A DNA stretch of 64,000 nt from Gammaproteobacteria bacterium (GTDB taxonomy: Bacteria > Pseudomonadota > Gammaproteobacteria > GCA-001735895). Both the position numbers and the translations under genes were made by a program. Below, one piece after another: positions 59,719-64,000 of the stretch. The DNA is taken from assembly GCA_030066085.1 (NCBI GenBank), contig JASJCI010000029.1:26199-90198 (forward strand), written 5' to 3'. Position 1 is the first letter of the stretch. Each line of letters starts with the position of its first letter. The notes beneath the pieces are model-generated. The model worked only from the letters and a program-made list of their open reading frames with translations, had not been told where the DNA came from and did not search any database.

Positions 59719-60501
59719 ATGGGCGAGGCAGCAGACGATCAGGCGGCGCTCGAAGTACACGACCTGCACAAGAGTTTTGGCGACCACGAGGTGATTCGCG
59801 GTGTGTCGCTGGCCGCGCACAAGGGTGACGTGATCTCGATTCTCGGCGCCTCCGGCTCCGGCAAGAGCACCTTCCTGCGCTGCATCAACCTGCTCGAAAC
59901 CCCGACTGCCGGCGAAGTCTACATCGCCGGTGAAAAAATCCGCATGCACACCAGGGGCGGCCGCTACCAGCCCGAGGATATTCACCAGGTCGAGCGCCTG
60001 CGCGCCAAGCTCGGCATGGTGTTCCAGAGCTTCAATCTCTGGTCGCACATGACGGTGATCGAAAACGTCATCGAGGCGCCGATACACGTGCTCAAGGTGC
60101 CGAAGGCCGAGGCCATCGAACAGGCCGAGGCGCTGCTGCAAAAAGTCGGCATTTACGAACGCAAGGACTATTACCCTTTGCAGCTGTCTGGCGGACAGCA
60201 GCAGCGGGTTGCGATCGCGCGCGGGCTGGCGATGCAGCCCGAGGTCATGCTGTTCGACGAACCGACCTCGGCGCTGGATCCCGAGCTTATCGGCGAGGTG
60301 CTGAAAGTCATGCGCGACCTCGCCGAGGAAGGCCGCACGATGCTGGTCGTGACCCACGAGATGGGTTTTGCGCGCGACGTGTCCAACAAGGTCGTGTTCC
60401 TGCACGAGGGACTGGTCGAGGAGCAGGGCGACCCGAAGGAGATATTCACCAACCCGAATTCTGATCGTTTTCGACAGTTCCTGTCGAGGACCAATCAGTA
60501 A
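59719..60501 (+). CDS. Polar amino acid ABC transporter ATP-binding protein
   Basis: LGASGSGKSTFLRC; LSGGQQQRVAIARGLA; MLFDEPTSALDPELIGEVL; HisP/ArtP-like. Confidence 0.95.
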   Translation: MGEAADDQAALEVHDLHKSFGDHEVIRGVSLAAHKGDVISILGASGSGKSTFLRCINLLETPTAGEVYIAGEKIRMHTRGGRYQPEDIHQVERLRAKLGMVFQSFNLWSHMTVIENVIEAPIHVLKVPKAEAIEQAEALLQKVGIYERKDYYPLQLSGGQQQRVAIARGLAMQPEVMLFDEPTSALDPELIGEVLKVMRDLAEEGRTMLVVTHEMGFARDVSNKVVFLHEGLVEEQGDPKEIFTNPNSDRFRQFLSRTNQ

Positions 60502-60507
60502 TGTACC

Positions 60508-60524
60508 GCGGGAATCGATCCCGC
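60508..60524. repeat. Intercistronic palindrome
   Basis: GCGGGA-ATCGA-TCCCGC between ATPase and binding-protein genes. Confidence 0.6.
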
Positions 60525-60553
60525 AAGCAATACAATCGAAGAGAGGAAATACA

Positions 60554-61327
60554 ATGAAACTCAAAAAAATACTGACCACCCTCGGCCTGGCAATTCTGCT
60601 CGGGGGAATGGCAAGTGCACAGGCAGCCGATCTCCGTATCGGTGTCGAGGGCGCGTATCCGCCATTTTCGTGGAAGGAATCCGACGGCACGCTGAAGGGT
60701 TTCGATATCGAAATCGCCGAGGCCCTGTGCGCGGAAATGGGACGTAACTGCGTCCTCGTCGAGCAGGACTGGGACGGCATGATCCCGGCGCTGCTGGCGA
60801 AAAAATACGATGCCATCGTCGCGTCGATGTCGATTACCGAGGAACGCAAGAAGCGGGTCAACTTTTCCGACAAGTACTACAACACGCCGGCCAAGTTCGT
60901 TGCCAAGAACGGTTCCGACCTGCAGATCACCAAGGAAGGCCTGAAAGGCAAGCGTATCGGCCTGCAGCGCGGTACCACGCACCAGTGTTTCATGGAAAAG
61001 ATGTTTCCCGATGCCGAGCTGGTACTGTACGCGACCCAGGAAGAGGTGTTCCAGGACCTGGCGATCGGCCGTATCGACGCCAATTTCTCGGACTCGATCG
61101 CTGCCGATGACGGTTTCCTGAAAACCGACGCCGGCAAGGGTTTCGGCTTTGTCGGCGGCGACATGCACGACATGGAATGCCACGGCGAAGGTGCCGGTAT
61201 TGCCGTGCGCAAGAGCGACGACGAGCTGCGCATGGAGTTCAACAAGGCAATCCAGGCACTGCGCGACAAGGGCGTTTACCAGAAGATCAACGCGAAGTAT
61301 TTCGACTTCGATATCTTCGGCGGCTGA
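60554..61327 (+). CDS. Basic amino acid ABC transporter substrate-binding protein
   Basis: Signal peptide; RIGVEGAYPPFSWKESDGTLKGFDIEIAEALC. Confidence 0.94.
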   Translation: MKLKKILTTLGLAILLGGMASAQAADLRIGVEGAYPPFSWKESDGTLKGFDIEIAEALCAEMGRNCVLVEQDWDGMIPALLAKKYDAIVASMSITEERKKRVNFSDKYYNTPAKFVAKNGSDLQITKEGLKGKRIGLQRGTTHQCFMEKMFPDAELVLYATQEEVFQDLAIGRIDANFSDSIAADDGFLKTDAGKGFGFVGGDMHDMECHGEGAGIAVRKSDDELRMEFNKAIQALRDKGVYQKINAKYFDFDIFGG

Positions 61328-61392
61328 CGGTCATTTGATACGCGAACCCGGCTGGCCGCGGCCGGCCGGGTAGCGAACCGACGGGGGCAGGC

Positions 61393-62091
61393 GTGGAAGC
61401 GATCATCGAGTACCAGGGGCAGTTGCTGCAGGGCACCTGGGTCACGATTCAGCTCGCCCTGTTCTCGCTGCTGTTCTCGGTGTTCTTCGGCCTGCTCGGC
61501 GCCTGGGCCAAGCTGTCGAAAAACATCGTCGCGCAGAAGACCGCGGCCGGTTACACCACCATCGTACGGGGTGTGCCGGACCTGGTGCTGATCCTGCTGG
61601 TGTTTTTTGGCGGCCAGCAACTCGCCAACCAGCTCGGCCAGCTCACCGGGCTGTGGGATTACGTCGAAATCAGCCAGTTCGCTGCCGGCGTCGGCACCAT
61701 CGGCGTGGTCTTCGGCGGCTACATGACCGAGACTTTTCGCGGCGCGATTCTCGCGATCCCGCGCGGCCAGATCGAGGCCGGCATTGCCTGCGGCATGAGC
61801 CGTTTCCTTATTTTTCGGCGTATCATCTGGCCGCAGATGGTACGCTACGCGCTGCCGGGTTTTTCCAACAACTGGCTGGTGCAGATCAAGTCGACCGCGC
61901 TGGTGTCGGTCATCGGCCTGCAGGACGTGGTCTACAACGGTTTCGTCGCCGGGCGCTCGACCCGCCTGCTGTTCACCTTCATGTTCGCGGTACTGATGAT
62001 CTACCTGGTACTGACCGCGCTGTCGGACCTGGGCCTGCGCTGGCTCGATAAAAAGTACAGCAAGGGCATGGTGAGGTCCGAAGATGGGTGA
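61393..62091 (+). CDS. ABC transporter permease (HisQ/ArtQ type)
   Basis: TWVTIQLALFSLLFSVFFGLLGAW; EAM-like loop IEAGIACGMSRFLIFRRIIWPQMVRYALPGFSNNW. Confidence 0.93.
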   Translation: MEAIIEYQGQLLQGTWVTIQLALFSLLFSVFFGLLGAWAKLSKNIVAQKTAAGYTTIVRGVPDLVLILLVFFGGQQLANQLGQLTGLWDYVEISQFAAGVGTIGVVFGGYMTETFRGAILAIPRGQIEAGIACGMSRFLIFRRIIWPQMVRYALPGFSNNWLVQIKSTALVSVIGLQDVVYNGFVAGRSTRLLFTFMFAVLMIYLVLTALSDLGLRWLDKKYSKGMVRSEDG

Positions 62092-62863
62092 AGCGATCAT
62101 CCAGTTCCTCGAGACCTGGTCGCCGCTCGACGTCGTCCTGATCGCGCAGAATTTCGACCGTTTCCTGCTGGGTGCCCTGGTGACCCTGCAGCTGACCGGC
62201 CTGGCGCTGCTGATCGGCGGTGCGCTGGCGGTACCGCTGGCGATCATCCGCGCCGGCAAGAATCCTTACCTGAACGCACCGGTGTGGGCATTTACCTACA
62301 CCTTTCGCGGTACTCCGCTGCTGGTGCAGACCTATCTTATATACTACGGCCTCGGCCAGTTCGAAGCCGTGCGCGAGTCTTTTCTGTGGGGACCGATCCT
62401 GTCGCAGGCCTGGTGGTGTGCGCTGATCGCGTTTTCGCTCAATACCGCGGCCTACACGACCGAGCTGCTGCGCGGTGCGATCGTGACCACCAGTCGCGGC
62501 GAGGTCGAGGCCGCGCTGGCCTGCGGCTTCAGCGCCGCCCAGCGCATGCGTCGCATCGTGTTGCCAAGCGCGTTTCGCCGCGCGCTGCCGGCCTATTCCA
62601 ACGAGGTCATCTTCATGCTGCACGGTTCGGTGGTCGCGAGCACGATCACGATCCAGGACCTGCTCGGCGTCGGCCGTTGGCTCAACGGTCGCTACTACCT
62701 CGCTTACGAGGGATTCATTACCGCGGCGGTGCTTTACCTCATTATCGTGCTCATCATTTCGCGCGGCTTCCGCTGGTGGGAGAGCCGCTGGCTGCGCCAT
62801 CTCTATCCGCAGAACGCGGTCGAGACCAAACCGAAGAAAGGCCTGGCCTCTTTCCGCTTCTGA
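62084..62863 (+). CDS. ABC transporter permease (HisM/ArtM type)
   Basis: YTFRGTPLLVQTYLIYYGLGQ; EVEAALACGFSAAQRMRRIVLPSAFRRALP. Confidence 0.93.
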   Translation: MGEAIIQFLETWSPLDVVLIAQNFDRFLLGALVTLQLTGLALLIGGALAVPLAIIRAGKNPYLNAPVWAFTYTFRGTPLLVQTYLIYYGLGQFEAVRESFLWGPILSQAWWCALIAFSLNTAAYTTELLRGAIVTTSRGEVEAALACGFSAAQRMRRIVLPSAFRRALPAYSNEVIFMLHGSVVASTITIQDLLGVGRWLNGRYYLAYEGFITAAVLYLIIVLIISRGFRWWESRWLRHLYPQNAVETKPKKGLASFRF

Positions 62864-62894
62864 CGCGACACGGGCCCGCCTGCAAGGTGTTTCA

Positions 62895-63851
62895 ATGAGC
62901 GATAACAAATTCAACCAGCCGCTCGGCGGTAACGAGATGCCGCGTTTCGGCGGCATCGCGACCATGATGCGCCTGCCACTGGCCGAATCGCCGGCCGGGC
63001 TTGACGTCGGCTTTGTCGGGGTGCCCTTCGACATCGGTACGTCGAATCGCAGCGGCGCACGTTACGGCCCGCGCCAGATTCGCGCTGAATCCTGCCTGAT
63101 CCGGCCCTATAACATGGCCACCCGCGCGGCGCCGTTCGACTCGCTGCAGGTGGCGGATATCGGCGACATCGCGATCAATACCTTCAACCTGCGGAAGTCG
63201 ATCGAGATCATCGAAAACGCCTACGACGATATCCTCGCGGCGAACTGCAAGCCGCTGACGCTCGGTGGCGATCACACGATTTCGCTGCCGATCCTGCGCG
63301 CGCTGCAGCGTAAACACGGCCCGGTCGGCATCGTGCACGTGGATGCGCATGCCGATATCAACGACCACATGTTCGGCGAGCGCATTGCCCACGGCACGCC
63401 GTTCCGGCGCGCGATCGAGGAAGGCCTGGTGGATCCCAAGCGCATGGTGCAGATCGGCCTGCGCGCCAGCGGCTACGAGGCTGACGATTTCGACTGGCCG
63501 CGCGCGCAGGGTGTGCGCGTGGTGCAGGCCGAGGAATGCTGGTACCAGTCGTTGGCACCGCTGATGGCCGAGGTGCGCGAGCAACTCGGTGAAGGTCCGG
63601 TATACCTGACCTTCGACATCGATGGTCTCGACCCGGCTTACGCCCCGGGCACCGGCACCCCGGAAATCGGTGGCCTCAGCGTCCACCAGGGTCTCGAGAT
63701 CGTGCGCGGCTGTCGCGGCCTCGACCTCGTCGGCGGTGACCTGGTCGAGGTGGCGCCGGCCTACGACACCTCCGGCAATACCGCGCTGGTGGCGGCCAAC
63801 CTGCTGTTCGAAATGCTCTGCGTTTTTCCCGGCGTCCAGTACCGCACCTGA
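62895..63851 (+). CDS. speB: Agmatinase / arginase-family ureohydrolase
   Basis: TLGGDHTISLPILRAL; VHVDAHADIND; YLTFDIDGLDPAYAPGTGTPEIGGL. Confidence 0.93.
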   Translation: MSDNKFNQPLGGNEMPRFGGIATMMRLPLAESPAGLDVGFVGVPFDIGTSNRSGARYGPRQIRAESCLIRPYNMATRAAPFDSLQVADIGDIAINTFNLRKSIEIIENAYDDILAANCKPLTLGGDHTISLPILRALQRKHGPVGIVHVDAHADINDHMFGERIAHGTPFRRAIEEGLVDPKRMVQIGLRASGYEADDFDWPRAQGVRVVQAEECWYQSLAPLMAEVREQLGEGPVYLTFDIDGLDPAYAPGTGTPEIGGLSVHQGLEIVRGCRGLDLVGGDLVEVAPAYDTSGNTALVAANLLFEMLCVFPGVQYRT

Positions 63852-63930
63852 TCAAAAACCAAAGTTAGGACGAAAGGGCTTTCCGGCTACTTGCCCTGCA
63901 AGGTCGTGAGAGGCTTTGCGGGAAGCGCTC

Positions 63931-63996
63931 CGTCCGCGGCGTTGCCGCGGACGGCACGTCCGTGTGACGCTCTCGCCGGGCCGTCCCTGGCCCGGC
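63931..63996. repeat. Two strong tandem hairpins downstream of agmatinase gene
   Basis: CGTCCGCGGC-GTT-GCCGCGGACG (63931-63953) and GCCGGGCC-GTCCCT-GGCCCGGC (63975-63996). Confidence 0.6.
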
Positions 63997-64000
63997 TAGG

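Overview
High-GC gammaproteobacterial-type chromosomal window, densely coding, with no rRNA, tRNA or CRISPR recognised. Main blocks: (1) ~1-19.3 kb, an MSHA/type IV pilus-like locus: sigma-54 regulator C-terminus, ExeA/MshM-like ATPase, MshL-like secretin, TPR protein, MshE and MshG homologues, MshI/J/K-like proteins, a very large prepilin-like protein, a second prepilin, a histidine kinase, an ABC-2 permease, a TPR-like protein, a major-pilin-like gene behind a near-consensus sigma-54 promoter, and an ABC ATPase. (2) 19.5-22.8 kb, ntrC-ntrB-glnA on the minus strand. This NtrC is a continuous 217-aa REC-Fis protein with no AAA+ sigma-54 activation domain, and glnA is preceded by a perfect NtrC-like palindrome plus a sigma-70-like promoter. 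(3) CDF transporter, TusA-like and PP-loop sulfur-transfer genes. (4) 25.3-32.1 kb, a second pilus operon (pilE, pilY1, pilX, pilW, pilV, fimT-like). (5) Housekeeping genes: trmB, prkB-like, tatD, sbmA-like, hemH, priA, argS, SPOR protein, rlmG-like, LemA/DUF2207, L,D-transpeptidase, exonuclease, rluE-like. The AT-rich hemH/priA gap carries two perfect inverted DnaA boxes. (6) An ornithine-cyclodeaminase-like gene coupled to a HAL/PAL-family gene that has lost the MIO-forming Ser and other catalytic motifs. (7) A basic amino-acid ABC transporter with an agmatinase-like gene at the right edge. The strongest leads are the AAA+-less NtrC with its glnA control region, the MIO-less ammonia-lyase homologue, and the pilus locus with an embedded ABC transporter.
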